A stretch of 10,396 nucleotides of DNA from NCBI GenBank assembly GCA_029858605.1, contig JAOUET010000055.1:1-10396 (forward strand), given 5' to 3'. This document shows positions 1 through 6,652 of the stretch, one piece after another. This stretch comes from Coriobacteriia bacterium (GTDB lineage Bacteria > Actinomycetota > Coriobacteriia > Anaerosomatales > JAENZW01). The position numbers were made by a program, and so were the translations under genes. Position 1 is the first letter of the stretch. Each line of letters begins with the position of its first letter. The notes beneath the pieces were generated by a model, which searched no databases, was not told where the DNA came from, and saw only the letters and a list, made by a program, of their open reading frames with translations.

Positions 1-1
1 C

Positions 2-310
2 TTCCCCACCTACTTCATCCTCGAGTGGATCTACGACCACATTCCCGAAGGATCCTGGTTGCACAGGAAGCTGGAGAACGTGCGCGCCAAAGCGCATCCG
101 CTCGTGGAGAAGTACGGGTTCTTCGGCCTGGCGCTGTTCGTGGGGATTCCGCTGCCGGGCACCGGCGCATACTCCGGTTCTTGCGCAGCTTGGCTGCTGG
201 ACATGGAATGGCGACGTGCTTTGGTTGCGGTGGCGCTAGGTGTGCTGATCGCGCTCACGATAGTGTGGATCCTTTCGGCGGGTCTGTTCGCCGGCCTGGA
301 GTTGCTGTAG
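2..310 (+). CDS. Small multidrug export-like membrane protein (COG2426), 3' part
   Basis: The gene enters from the left edge in frame 2 and ends at TAG 308-310, so only about the last 102 codons are visible. The sequence contains the stretch GLALFVGIPLPGTGAYSGS followed by a hydrophobic segment, the signature of the COG2426 'putative small multidrug export' family of integral membrane proteins. At least two membrane segments are visible: one around the PLPGTGAY loop and one at the C terminus (ALGVLIALTIVWILSAGLFAG). The family name implies export of small toxic compounds, but the substrate and even the transport activity are poorly established. It is followed after only 6 bp by the URO-D-like gene, so the two are probably co-transcribed. 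A TTG at 59 is in frame but lies inside the conserved protein and is not the start. Confidence 0.85.
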   Translation, partial: FPTYFILEWIYDHIPEGSWLHRKLENVRAKAHPLVEKYGFFGLALFVGIPLPGTGAYSGSCAAWLLDMEWRRALVAVALGVLIALTIVWILSAGLFAGLELL

Positions 311-316
311 GGCACG

Positions 317-1198
317 ATGGAAGACCTCTCGGACACGCGGGACAGAGTACAGGCGGCTCTCGCTGGGGAGCCGGGCATCGTCGTCGGCCTGAGCTTCGTG
401 CCGCTTGAGGCTCTCGAAGGTCTTCGATGGGGCGGAAGAGGCCGTGCCGGCGTGCTTGCGGCGGCATGCGAGCGTCTGTGCGCGGACTTCGCGTTCGTTC
501 CGGCCGAGGAACCCTGGGCCGAAGAGGCTGTCGACCACCTGGCCACAGTTGGAACGGAAGCGTTCTGGGTCGTCCCTGGTCCTTTCGGCTTGGTCGCGGA
601 TCGAGAGGGTTGGGCGGAGACGATACGCGACACGCTGGCGTCGGCAGGAGATGTAGCCACACTGATGGACGCCGAGATGTCGAAGCTGCTCGAGCGGGTG
701 CGGCGCGGGGCGCGTCTCGGCGTCTCTGCCATCGTGATAGCCGAAGACCTCGCAGGCACCGACGGTCTGCTCGTGGCACCCGACTACGCTCTTGACGAGA
801 TAGTGACCCGGGCGAGCAGGCTTGTGGAAGTCGCTGCCGAAGGGATGGTGCCGGCCGTCTTCCACTCGGACGGCGACATACGCTCCATGCTCGCCGCGAT
901 CCGTCGGTCCGGGTTCGCCGGCGTGCACGTCGGCGGTGCGGCCCCGGAAGTCTTCGGGCGCGTCTATGAAGCCGCGTGCGACGAAGGTCTGTCCGTGGTA
1001 GGAGGTCTTACCACGGCCGATATGCGCTCGGGTGGACCCGTCGCGATTGACGCCGGCTCGCGCGCCGGCGAGCTGGCCATCGGGCGCGGCTTGCTGGTGA
1101 GCGACGACGGGGGCATCACGACTTCCGAAGAGGTCGGTGCTCTGGTGACGGCGATCGAGGCCGCCAGAGACGTACGGGGCGGGACGGGTGAGACTTAG
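317..1198 (+). CDS. Uroporphyrinogen decarboxylase-fold protein, divergent
   Basis: A 293-residue soluble protein. The middle and C-terminal part resembles the URO-D/MtaA superfamily: AEDLAGTDGLL at 142-152, the helix with DEIVTRASRLVEVAAEG, then VPAVFHSDGDI at 178-188 and GFAGVHV at 199-205. This matches the pattern 'D(D/E)L ... GLL.SP ... VP...HSDG.. ... GF.G.H' of URO-D-like TIM barrels. Corrinoid-dependent methyltransferases of the family carry a zinc-ligating His-x-Cys motif, but here the site reads H183-S-D with no cysteine, so cobamide methyl transfer is unlikely. Residues needed for true heme-pathway HemE are also not evident, and no other heme gene is near. It is shorter than typical HemE (about 340-350 residues), mainly at the N terminus. 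The ATG has a modest TAGGG site at 308-312. The 3' end overlaps the RDD gene by 11 bp, suggesting translational coupling. The reaction is unknown. Confidence 0.8.
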   Translation: MEDLSDTRDRVQAALAGEPGIVVGLSFVPLEALEGLRWGGRGRAGVLAAACERLCADFAFVPAEEPWAEEAVDHLATVGTEAFWVVPGPFGLVADREGWAETIRDTLASAGDVATLMDAEMSKLLERVRRGARLGVSAIVIAEDLAGTDGLLVAPDYALDEIVTRASRLVEVAAEGMVPAVFHSDGDIRSMLAAIRRSGFAGVHVGGAAPEVFGRVYEAACDEGLSVVGGLTTADMRSGGPVAIDAGSRAGELAIGRGLLVSDDGGITTSEEVGALVTAIEAARDVRGGTGET

Positions 1199-1589
1199 GG
1201 TGGCAGTGCGCGAATACGAAACGGTGGGTGTCGCGTCGCCCAAGAAGGCTCGCGTGGCGGGTTGGATCGACGCTGCTGCGGCGATAGGGATAGCCGTCAT
1301 CGCGTTCCCGTTCCCGATCATCCGCGCTTCCACGACGACCCTCGTCTTTGTTGCCAGCATGCTGGTCGCGGTGATTGCAGTGCACTACTGCTACCTGGGT
1401 CTGACTGCGACGTTCCTGGGCCGGACGCCGGGGATGTACCTCATGGACCTGGGGTTCGAAGGCGGGCACCCGGCGGTCTTTCGGGTGTGGCTGTGGGCGC
1501 TCGGAGCGGTCCTTGTGGCCGGACCGCATCCGGAGAAAGGCCTGGGCGCGCGATTCTCGGGTCTGCGGGTCATGTCGACGCGCGACTGA
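1188..1589 (+). CDS. RDD-family small membrane protein
   Basis: A 133-residue integral membrane protein. The features are those of the RDD family: Arg22 and Asp28 in ARVAGWIDAAA, two hydrophobic segments at about 29-47 and 51-71, the conserved GRTPGMYLMDL at 78-88, and a final segment at about 97-112 followed by RFSGLRV. RDD proteins are found in many bacteria. Some have been linked to ion transport, but most have no assigned role, and I assign none here. The start used is GTG 1188, which overlaps the upstream gene by 11 bp. An in-frame GTG at 1206, preceded by AGGGTGG, is a credible alternative and would remove six residues without touching the domain. It is the last gene of the leftmost rightward run and converges with endonuclease V 34 bp downstream. 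Confidence 0.8.
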   Translation: MRLRVAVREYETVGVASPKKARVAGWIDAAAAIGIAVIAFPFPIIRASTTTLVFVASMLVAVIAVHYCYLGLTATFLGRTPGMYLMDLGFEGGHPAVFRVWLWALGAVLVAGPHPEKGLGARFSGLRVMSTRD

Positions 1590-1596
1590 GGTCGCG
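1581..1596. other. Short dyad at the end of the RDD gene
   Basis: CGCGAC (1581-1586), loop TGAG, then GTCGCG (1591-1596) form a perfect 6-bp stem that contains the RDD stop codon. It sits in the convergent junction with the leftward endonuclease V gene. There is no following T-run on either strand, so it is at most a weak termination aid. Confidence 0.25.
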
Positions 1597-1623
1597 ATGC
1601 CCTGCGCGCCCAGCGGCGAAGCC

Positions 1624-2334
1624 CTACGGAACCGGCGGCGAGACCTCGTTGCGCGCTCTCTTCGAGAGCGTGTCCGCCGCCTGCAGGGGTTCGGGTACGC
1701 GGTGTCTTCCCGTAGACCAGCGCAGGCAAAGCGCGATTGCGCTGTCGAGGTCGACGCGGTGCCCCGGGGACACGTAGACGGGCTTCGTGCCGGTCCTCAG
1801 CCTGATCGAGGCGCCCTGCGCGCCCCACTCTTTGGTGAGCACGAAGTAGCTCCCGCGCGGCTTGTCGGGCAGGCGGTCCACGGCGTGGAAGGGTGTCTTC
1901 GGCACACCGATGACGGGGATGTCGAGCAGCACGCCCACGTGAGACGCCAGGCCCAGGCCGCGCTCGTGCACCACCCCATGGCCGTCGCAGAACACGACAT
2001 GCGGTTCGATAGTGAGCGCTTCGAGCGCTTCGAGCGTGAGGCGACCCTCGCGAAACGCGAGCATACCGGTCGAGTATCCGCGGTCGGGGACGCCGGGAAC
2101 GACGACGCGGTCGACGATGCGCATAGCCTCGTCCATGACCACCGCGCAAGCCCAGGCTCGGTGACCGTCTTTGCTGTACCCGACGTCGACGCCGGCTGCG
2201 AGACGGGGCGCGTCGGCGCCCTCGGCGGGGAGAGGCGCGAGCACGACCTTCTCCGCGAGGCGGCGCTGAATGACGTGCCCTTCTTCGGCAGAAACGACCC
2301 ACTCGTGGGCGAGATCTGGTCTCACGCTCGGCAT
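1624..2334 (-). CDS. nfi: Endonuclease V
   Basis: A 236-residue endonuclease V, the enzyme that cuts DNA (or RNA) one base 3' of a deaminated adenine (inosine). Conserved blocks are in the expected order: GVDVGY with D50, YSTGMLAFRE at 87-96 with E96, FCDGHG with D117, H123-E-R125, GLASHVGVLLDIPVIGV at 127-144, and K146. D50, E96 and D117 correspond to the family's metal-binding acidic triad, so the enzyme looks active. Two small departures from the usual consensus are YSTG for the common Y(I/V)PG and HER for HPR. The ATG at 2334 is chosen because AAGGAGGG lies immediately upstream (2338-2345 on the opposite strand); an in-frame start 14 codons earlier has no such site. It diverges from the GYD gene and converges on the RDD gene. 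It is probably a stand-alone DNA repair gene. Confidence 0.93.
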   Translation of the reverse strand: MPSVRPDLAHEWVVSAEEGHVIQRRLAEKVVLAPLPAEGADAPRLAAGVDVGYSKDGHRAWACAVVMDEAMRIVDRVVVPGVPDRGYSTGMLAFREGRLTLEALEALTIEPHVVFCDGHGVVHERGLGLASHVGVLLDIPVIGVPKTPFHAVDRLPDKPRGSYFVLTKEWGAQGASIRLRTGTKPVYVSPGHRVDLDSAIALCLRWSTGRHRVPEPLQAADTLSKRARNEVSPPVP

Positions 2335-2423
2335 CGGCCCTCCTTGCTGCATGTGGCTTGCCCGGGGCGGGTACATCCCTCATGACGGGGGCGAGGGCCC
2401 CCAACTGTCGAGGAGGGAAGACA
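2335..2423. promoter_or_regulatory. Divergent intergenic region with GC-rich dyad
   Basis: This 89-bp gap must hold the promoters of both endonuclease V (leftward) and the GYD gene (rightward). I could not find a convincing -35/-10 pair with normal spacing on either strand. The clearest structure is GGGGGC (2387-2392), loop GAGG, GCCCCC (2397-2402): a perfect all-G:C 6-bp stem ending 21 bp before the GYD start. It could be an operator or a 5'-UTR hairpin. No T-run follows it. Confidence 0.4.
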
Positions 2424-2708
2424 ATGCCCGTCTATGTGATGCTATCCAAACTCACAGAAAGTGGTGCGGAGACGATCAAGCTGCACCCCGAGCGCATCCT
2501 CGAGGTCGACAAGGAGATGGAGGCGTTCGGCATCAAGGTACTCCACCAATTCGCGGTCCTAGGCGCGTACGACTTCGTGAACGTCATCGAGGCTCCCGAC
2601 AACATGGCGGTGGCCAGGGCGTCCGTCGAGCTGGGCAGCCGGGGCAGCATCCACGTCGAGACGCTGCCGGCCGTACCCGTCGAGGAGTTCATGGACTCGA
2701 TCAAGTAG
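2424..2708 (+). CDS. GYD-domain protein
   Basis: A 94-residue protein matching the GYD family of small dimeric alpha/beta-barrel-like proteins. The diagnostic motif is G47-A-Y-D50 in VLGAYDFVNVIEAPDN, preceded by an N-terminal strand (PVYVMLSKLTESG) and followed by a helix with ARASVELGSRGSI and a final strand (HVETLPAVPVEEF). The family has no established function; the fold resembles dimeric ferredoxin-like stress or monooxygenase-type proteins, so small-molecule binding is possible but unproven. ATG 2424 is fixed by AGGAGGG at 2411-2417. Longer in-frame readings begin upstream of the conserved domain without a ribosome site. It stands alone between endonuclease V and an unrecognised membrane protein. 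Confidence 0.85.
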   Translation: MPVYVMLSKLTESGAETIKLHPERILEVDKEMEAFGIKVLHQFAVLGAYDFVNVIEAPDNMAVARASVELGSRGSIHVETLPAVPVEEFMDSIK

Positions 2709-2801
2709 CCAAGGGCGACGGACTCTTCTCTTCTTGGGGCTTTGCCTTCACAATCTCCTCGTCATGCACGGTTGGGGGTTCTACCGTCGAGAGGAGCGGC
2801 A

Positions 2802-3440
2802 TTGGAGACCGAAGGCACTGCGGCCGGGCGTGAGTCCGTCGGCAGCAAAACGAGCGTCGCGCAGGGCAACGGCGGCCGAACGCGTTCCGCGTGGTTCGTC
2901 ATGGGAGCGGTGATCGTCGTCCAGACCCTCGCGATCGTCGGGTTGGCCATAGCGTTCGCTCTCATGAGCTCACGGCAGGTCGCCAGGTTGGACGAGAAGC
3001 TGGACAAACTCGAAGGTGTCTTCGGCTTCACCGAGGAGATGGTTCCTTCGGCAGAGGACGCCGAACTGTATGCGAAGGGCGAGGAGGTAGGCCTCGAGGT
3101 CGGCTACCTCGTGGAGGAGAAAGATCTCGACGGCTACATGGCGCTGTACCGCGAAGGCGATGCGTCCGTGGACATGGCCGAGGTCGAGGCAGCGTTCACG
3201 AAGGCGATGGACCGGACAGGCGACGAGCCTCTGGAGTTCTATTCCGAGTACACGACCGCGTACGAGGACAAGGACACGGGTGAGCGGCTCGTGCGAATCA
3301 CGGTCAGCGGGGAGAACATCATGGGATCCGGCGGAACCGGGGTTCGGCTGGTCGTCTGGGCACTCGTGGACGAGGCTGGAGTGGTCCTGAGCGGTGGCGA
3401 GGGACGCGATCTCGAAGTCATCGGCTCGCCGTACCTCTAG
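2802..3440 (+). CDS. Membrane-anchored protein of unknown function
   Basis: A 212-residue protein I do not recognise. The N-terminal 28 residues are polar and Gly/Ser/Thr-rich. A single membrane segment follows at about 30-55 (WFVMGAVIVVQTLAIVGLAIAF), then a short heptad-like stretch VARLDEKLDKLEGVF at 60-74. The C-terminal part (about 80-212) is acidic, with predicted helices followed by strands (LEFYSEYTTAY, ERLVRITVSG, VRLVVWALVDEAG), an outline resembling NTF2-like or Mce-associated extracytoplasmic domains; this comparison is tentative. Positive residues before the membrane segment (R26, R28) suggest the C-terminal domain lies outside the cytoplasm. The start is TTG 2802, supported by GAGGAG at 2791-2796; a TTG at 2742 lacks such a site. 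It converges with the L,D-transpeptidase gene, 28 bp away. Confidence 0.7.
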   Translation: METEGTAAGRESVGSKTSVAQGNGGRTRSAWFVMGAVIVVQTLAIVGLAIAFALMSSRQVARLDEKLDKLEGVFGFTEEMVPSAEDAELYAKGEEVGLEVGYLVEEKDLDGYMALYREGDASVDMAEVEAAFTKAMDRTGDEPLEFYSEYTTAYEDKDTGERLVRITVSGENIMGSGGTGVRLVVWALVDEAGVVLSGGEGRDLEVIGSPYL

Positions 3441-3468
3441 AGTCGCGCTGCCCGAGCTGCCAGCAGGT

Positions 3469-4176
3469 CTAGCGCTCGATCCTCACAGGCGTGCCGAGGG
3501 GCAGGGCGTCGAACAACTGCTCGGCATCCTCGTCGGTGAGTGCGATACAGCCCTCCGTCCAGTCGGCATGCGTGCCGCCGCCGTGAATCATGATCTCGCC
3601 GCCGAGCGGCGTGTTGTGCGGCGGCCGCTTCATCTGGTGGATGGCGCGGACGATGTCGTTGTACTGGCGCTTCGTGATCAGGCCTTTCGCCAGCCCGCGT
3701 TCGGCGTCCTCCTCTGCCGGGTACGACAGGCCCAGGGCACGGTGGTAGCGGCTCTCTGCGTTCTTCGAACAGATGTAGAACTCACCCTCGGGCGTGCGGA
3801 GATCGCCTTCGCGTTCCTTGTCGCCGACAGGCTGAGCGCCGAGCGCGATGCGGTAAACCTTCGGCTGGGCGCCGCTCGACAGGACCGCAAGCGTCCGTGC
3901 GCTCTTGGCTATGACCACTTCGGGATCTACGAGGACGTCCGGCAGCGTGCCGCCGACGGATCCCAGCGACATGTCGGCGGGCGAGGTGTTCGACGCGTCC
4001 TCGACCTCGTCGCTCCCGGGTACCTCGCTGCTTGCCGGGGCAGCCTCGTCGGGAGCGTCCGTCTCAGTCGCTCTTTCGGCATCGCCGAGCGCGCCGCGAT
4101 CCATCCTCCAGATGGCGACCAGACCTGCGAGCGCGACCGCCGCGACCAGCGCTACGAACCACCTGCGCACATGCAT
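3469..4176 (-). CDS. L,D-transpeptidase-like (YkuD domain) exported protein
   Basis: A 235-residue exported protein. The N terminus MHVRR followed by a hydrophobic stretch to about residue 22 is a signal anchor or signal peptide. An acidic, Ala/Ser/Thr-rich linker runs from about 30 to 85. The YkuD domain follows: strand VVIAKSARTLAVL, GDLRTPEGEFYI at 124-135, and the catalytic block IMIHGGG at 195-201 through DWTEGCIAL at 205-213, giving H198 and nucleophile C210. YkuD enzymes link or attach peptidoglycan stem peptides outside the membrane. The active site has DWTEGC rather than the SHGC of classical enzymes, as in the YafK/ErfK-like branch, where some members act as hydrolases. So transpeptidase, carboxypeptidase or amidase-type activity on peptidoglycan cannot be separated here. 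ATG 4176 is preferred because it gives a normal short N-region; ATG 4215 (13 residues longer) is possible, and neither has a good ribosome site. Confidence 0.85.
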   Translation of the reverse strand: MHVRRWFVALVAAVALAGLVAIWRMDRGALGDAERATETDAPDEAAPASSEVPGSDEVEDASNTSPADMSLGSVGGTLPDVLVDPEVVIAKSARTLAVLSSGAQPKVYRIALGAQPVGDKEREGDLRTPEGEFYICSKNAESRYHRALGLSYPAEEDAERGLAKGLITKRQYNDIVRAIHQMKRPPHNTPLGGEIMIHGGGTHADWTEGCIALTDEDAEQLFDALPLGTPVRIER

Positions 4177-4256
4177 CACCGACCACACTGTACCCGAGCG
4201 GGAAGCGCCTCGCATTCGCGCACTTCGCGACGCTTCCGGAGTGCTTCGAGCGGTCT

Positions 4257-4284
4257 TTGTCGTCGGCAGACTGCGTGCTAGGAT
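4257..4284 (+). promoter_or_regulatory. Putative sigma70-type promoter of the chemosensory cluster
   Basis: TTGTCG at 4257-4262 (-35), a 16-bp spacer and TAGGAT at 4279-4284 (-10), preceded by TG at 4276-4277 one base upstream, giving an extended -10. It lies 85 bp before the first gene's GTG start and points rightward in the divergent region between the L,D-transpeptidase gene and the cluster. The predicted transcript would start near 4291. Confidence 0.5.
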
Positions 4285-4290
4285 GTTCGT

Positions 4291-4362
4291 GGCGCGTCAG
4301 CGCACGTCGGCGTGCCCATTTACCTTGTCCGGCGCCCACGTGCGGGCGTGGCACCCAGGAGG
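4291..4362 (+). promoter_or_regulatory. GC-rich, foldable 5' leader of the chemosensory cluster
   Basis: About 75 bases lie between the predicted transcription start and the GTG. They hold two small hairpins: GCACG-TCGG-CGTGC (4302-4315) and CGCCC-ACGTGC-GGGCG (4333-4348). GTGCC at 4312-4316 could instead pair with GGCAC at 4350-4354, just before the AGGAGGA site, so two competing folds are possible. I see no match to a known riboswitch consensus. A regulatory role is speculative. Confidence 0.3.
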
Positions 4363-4368
4363 ACGTAC

Positions 4369-5118
4369 GTGGCTCTCGAGGGCAACCTGAGAGACTTCAC
4401 GCTCGAGGACATGTTTCGCCTGCTCGCGTCCGGCCGAAAGACCGGGACGCTGTACATGGAGCGCGAGAACGCCGAGGGGAAGGTCTGCTTCGAGAAGGGC
4501 CGAGTGTTCTTCGCGTCTTCGAACTGGAATCGCGAGTCTCTCGGCAGGCGTCTCGTCAAGGCGGGCGTCACCTCCGAGAAGCAGTTGCGACAGGCGCTCG
4601 GCCTACAGAAGATCCAGAAGAAGGAGAAGGCTGGTCGGCGGCTCGGCCAGATCCTGATCGACGAAGGCTACCTCGAGAGCAAGGTCCTCGAGAGCTTCAT
4701 CCAGGATCAGATCAACGACACGCTCTTCGACCTCTTCCGTTGGGAAGAGGGCGAGCTGCGTTTCGAGGCGGACGAGACGTGCGAGGACGAGGATATCGGC
4801 ATCTCAGTGTCCGTCGAGAACATCATCATGGAGTCGTCTCGGCGCCTCGAGCTCTGGAACAAGATTCGGCAGCGCATACCCTCCATGGAAACCCGCTTCA
4901 TCATGGCTTCGGCTCCTGGTGAGAAGTCCATCGAGATCCATCTCAAGCCGAAGGAATGGATGCTCCTGTGCTACCTGCACGGTGGTCGAACCGTCCGCGA
5001 ACTGGTCGAACTTACCGGATACAACGACTTCGAGACGGCGAAGATCCTGTACGGGATGCACTCCGCCGGCCTGATCGAGAAGGTCGGCTCGTCGGACGAA
5101 GCGGTGGTGGAGACGTAG
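4369..5118 (+). CDS. DUF4388 protein with tandem MshEN-like motifs
   Basis: A 249-residue cytoplasmic protein. Residues 1-55 are a DUF4388 (PatA-type) domain: ALEGNLRDFTLEDMFRLLA, then GRKTGTLYM and EGKVCFEKGRVFFA. Residues 57-80 and 91-114 are two copies of a 24-residue pattern: LG at positions 2-3, Leu at 6, Gly at 10, Leu at 17, hydrophobic at 21 and Gln at 24 (L58, G59, L62, G66, L73, L77, Q80; then R91, L92, G93, L96, G100, L107, I111, Q114). This is the motif of the c-di-GMP-binding MshEN domain. A second DUF4388-like part follows (WEEGELRFEADE), then a winged-helix-like C terminus (about 190-240). GTG 4369 is set by AGGAGGA at 4357-4363. It is first in the chemosensory cluster; DUF4388 proteins commonly accompany gliding, pilus and chemosensory genes. 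Nucleotide binding is inferred, not shown. Confidence 0.85.
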   Translation: MALEGNLRDFTLEDMFRLLASGRKTGTLYMERENAEGKVCFEKGRVFFASSNWNRESLGRRLVKAGVTSEKQLRQALGLQKIQKKEKAGRRLGQILIDEGYLESKVLESFIQDQINDTLFDLFRWEEGELRFEADETCEDEDIGISVSVENIIMESSRRLELWNKIRQRIPSMETRFIMASAPGEKSIEIHLKPKEWMLLCYLHGGRTVRELVELTGYNDFETAKILYGMHSAGLIEKVGSSDEAVVET

Positions 5119-5125
5119 GCGTGCG

Positions 5126-6640
5126 ATGGTGAGCGATGGCTCCAGTATCTCGAAGGACCTGACCCCCGAGCAATTTCAGAGGTTCCGTGACTACATCCAC
5201 CAGCACTCAGGCATCTATCTGGAGGAGTCAAAGGCCGACTCGCTGAGGATCTCGCTGATCACGCGCGCCACTCGCTACGGCTTCGCGGTACTCGACGACT
5301 ACTTCAAGCTCCTGACCACGGACGAAACCGAGTTCAGGGAGCTCATGAACCTCGTCACGATCAACGAGACGAGCTTCTTCAGGTTTCCGGCCCAGTTCGA
5401 GGCGCTGCGCAAGTACATCGTGCCCGAGATTGTCGAGGGCAAGCCGGAGACCTCCCGGAGCTTCCGGGTGTGGTCCGCGGGCTGTTCCACCGGGGAGGAG
5501 CCCTACTCCGTCGCGATGACGTTGCTGGATTCGGGCCTCGAGGGACTCGGGTACGTATCCGAGGTTCTCGGCACCGATGTCTCGACGAGCGCTCTTGAGC
5601 GGGCGAAGGCAGCCGTATACCCGTCGCGCTCGCTTCTCAACATCCCGCACTCGGTTACCACGCGCTTCTTCGAGCCCACTCCCGAGGGCCATCGGGTGTC
5701 GGAACGAGTTCGCAAGACAGTGGACTTCCAGTACCACAACCTGGTCAAGGAGCCCTATCCCCTCGGCCTCATGGGCAACTGGGACATCGTGTTCTGCCGC
5801 AACGTGACCATCTACTTCAGACTCGAATCCACGCGGCGCGTCGTCGAGAACTTCTTCAACTCTCTCAATCCGGGCGGCTACCTGTTCGTCGGTCACTCGG
5901 AGACGCTCACGTCCGTCTCGGACAAGTTCGAGCCCGTAGAGGTCGGGGGCGTGTTCCTATACCGCAAGCCGCGTGCGCGGAGCGCGCCGCATCGGGAGGT
6001 CATGAAGGAGCGGGTCACTCCGGCAGCGACGAGTCCTCGCGCGAGCGCGACGGCGAGGGCGGGGTCCCGAGCGGGAAGAAGAGAGACCTCTTCAACCCCG
6101 GACCCGACGGTAGTCGAGAATCACGCGGTCGATGTCGAGCTGCTCGTCTCTAGTGCGCGCAGAGCCTCCGAAGAAGGCCGATCGGACGATGTCCTTACTC
6201 TCGTGGACGAGATACTGACCGAGGATGAGTCGAACGCTGAAGCCTATCTGCTCGCCGCGTACTCGCATGCCGACTCAGGCGATCTTCAAACCGCGCTCAA
6301 GGAGTGCAAGCGTTCGATCGAACTCGACCCGCTGTCGGCTGCATCGCACTACGTACTCGGCATCATCTATCAGCGGCAGGGCGAATCGGACCGCGCCATG
6401 CACGAGTTCAAGCGCACTATCTACCTCGATGCGGATTTCGTGCTTGCGCACTTCAATATGGCAAACCTGCAGCGTTCGGTTGGCGCGAAGGCCGAAGCGT
6501 GTCGCGCGTACGAGAACGCGCTTCGCTCTCTATACAGAGTCCCGGATGGCGAGTGGTCGTGGTTTCTCGGCGGGTTCAGACCTGACTTGCTGGCACAGAC
6601 GTGCGAGCGCAGTCTGATAGAGTGTCGGAAGAAGGCGTAA
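5126..6640 (+). CDS. cheR: CheR chemoreceptor methyltransferase with C-terminal TPRs
   Basis: A 504-residue SAM-dependent methyltransferase that would methylate glutamates of chemoreceptors for adaptation. The N-terminal helical CheR domain covers about 10-75. The catalytic domain covers about 80-282, with NETSFFR at 80-86, the SAM-binding WSAGCSTGEEPYS at 116-128, GTDVS at 149-153, FCRNVTIYF at 223-231 and LFVGHSE at 253-259. All signature blocks are intact, so it should be active. A basic, Ala/Ser/Arg-rich linker (about 283-330) joins it to three or four TPR units (about 336-471; for example AEAYLLAAYSHADSGDLQTA and SHYVLGIIYQRQGESDRA). Plain CheR is about 280 residues; the TPR-extended form is known from alternative chemosensory (Frz- and Pil-like) systems, where the repeats bind partner proteins. 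The start is ATG 5126, 7 bp after the DUF4388 gene, with only a weak TAGGCG upstream; GTG 5129 is the next possibility. Confidence 0.95.
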   Translation: MVSDGSSISKDLTPEQFQRFRDYIHQHSGIYLEESKADSLRISLITRATRYGFAVLDDYFKLLTTDETEFRELMNLVTINETSFFRFPAQFEALRKYIVPEIVEGKPETSRSFRVWSAGCSTGEEPYSVAMTLLDSGLEGLGYVSEVLGTDVSTSALERAKAAVYPSRSLLNIPHSVTTRFFEPTPEGHRVSERVRKTVDFQYHNLVKEPYPLGLMGNWDIVFCRNVTIYFRLESTRRVVENFFNSLNPGGYLFVGHSETLTSVSDKFEPVEVGGVFLYRKPRARSAPHREVMKERVTPAATSPRASATARAGSRAGRRETSSTPDPTVVENHAVDVELLVSSARRASEEGRSDDVLTLVDEILTEDESNAEAYLLAAYSHADSGDLQTALKECKRSIELDPLSAASHYVLGIIYQRQGESDRAMHEFKRTIYLDADFVLAHFNMANLQRSVGAKAEACRAYENALRSLYRVPDGEWSWFLGGFRPDLLAQTCERSLIECRKKA

Positions 6641-6652
6641 AAGCGCTGAAGA

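Noticed and set aside
236..1360. Long open frame on the minus strand opposite the URO-D-like gene
   Set aside because: It is Arg/His/Pro-rich with no family resemblance, while the plus strand there encodes recognisable proteins. Long antisense frames are expected at this GC content.
2014..2036. 9-bp tandem repeat (GAGCGCTTC twice) in endonuclease V
   Set aside because: It encodes the ordinary helix LEALEAL within the conserved domain; a coincidence of codon use is sufficient.
1391..2404. Long minus-strand frame overlapping endonuclease V
   Set aside because: It lies in another frame over a gene with intact endonuclease V motifs, and its translation is low-complexity Arg/Pro/Ala.
2709..2801. 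Terminator after the GYD gene (CCAAG...CTTGG followed by GGCTTTG)
   Set aside because: The arms are only five bases with a long loop, and three T residues are too few to call a terminator.
3435..3472. Bidirectional terminator between the unknown membrane gene and the L,D-transpeptidase gene
   Set aside because: Arms CTAGA/TCTAG and CTGC/GCAG can be nested, but they are short, interrupted and without T-runs on either strand.
3394..4281. Long plus-strand frame over the L,D-transpeptidase gene
   Set aside because: The minus strand has the full YkuD motif set; the plus-strand translation has no recognisable domain or ribosome site.
4291..4368. c-di-GMP riboswitch in the leader of the chemosensory cluster
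   Set aside because: I considered it because of the c-di-GMP-type motifs downstream, but the conserved core of the known classes is not present.
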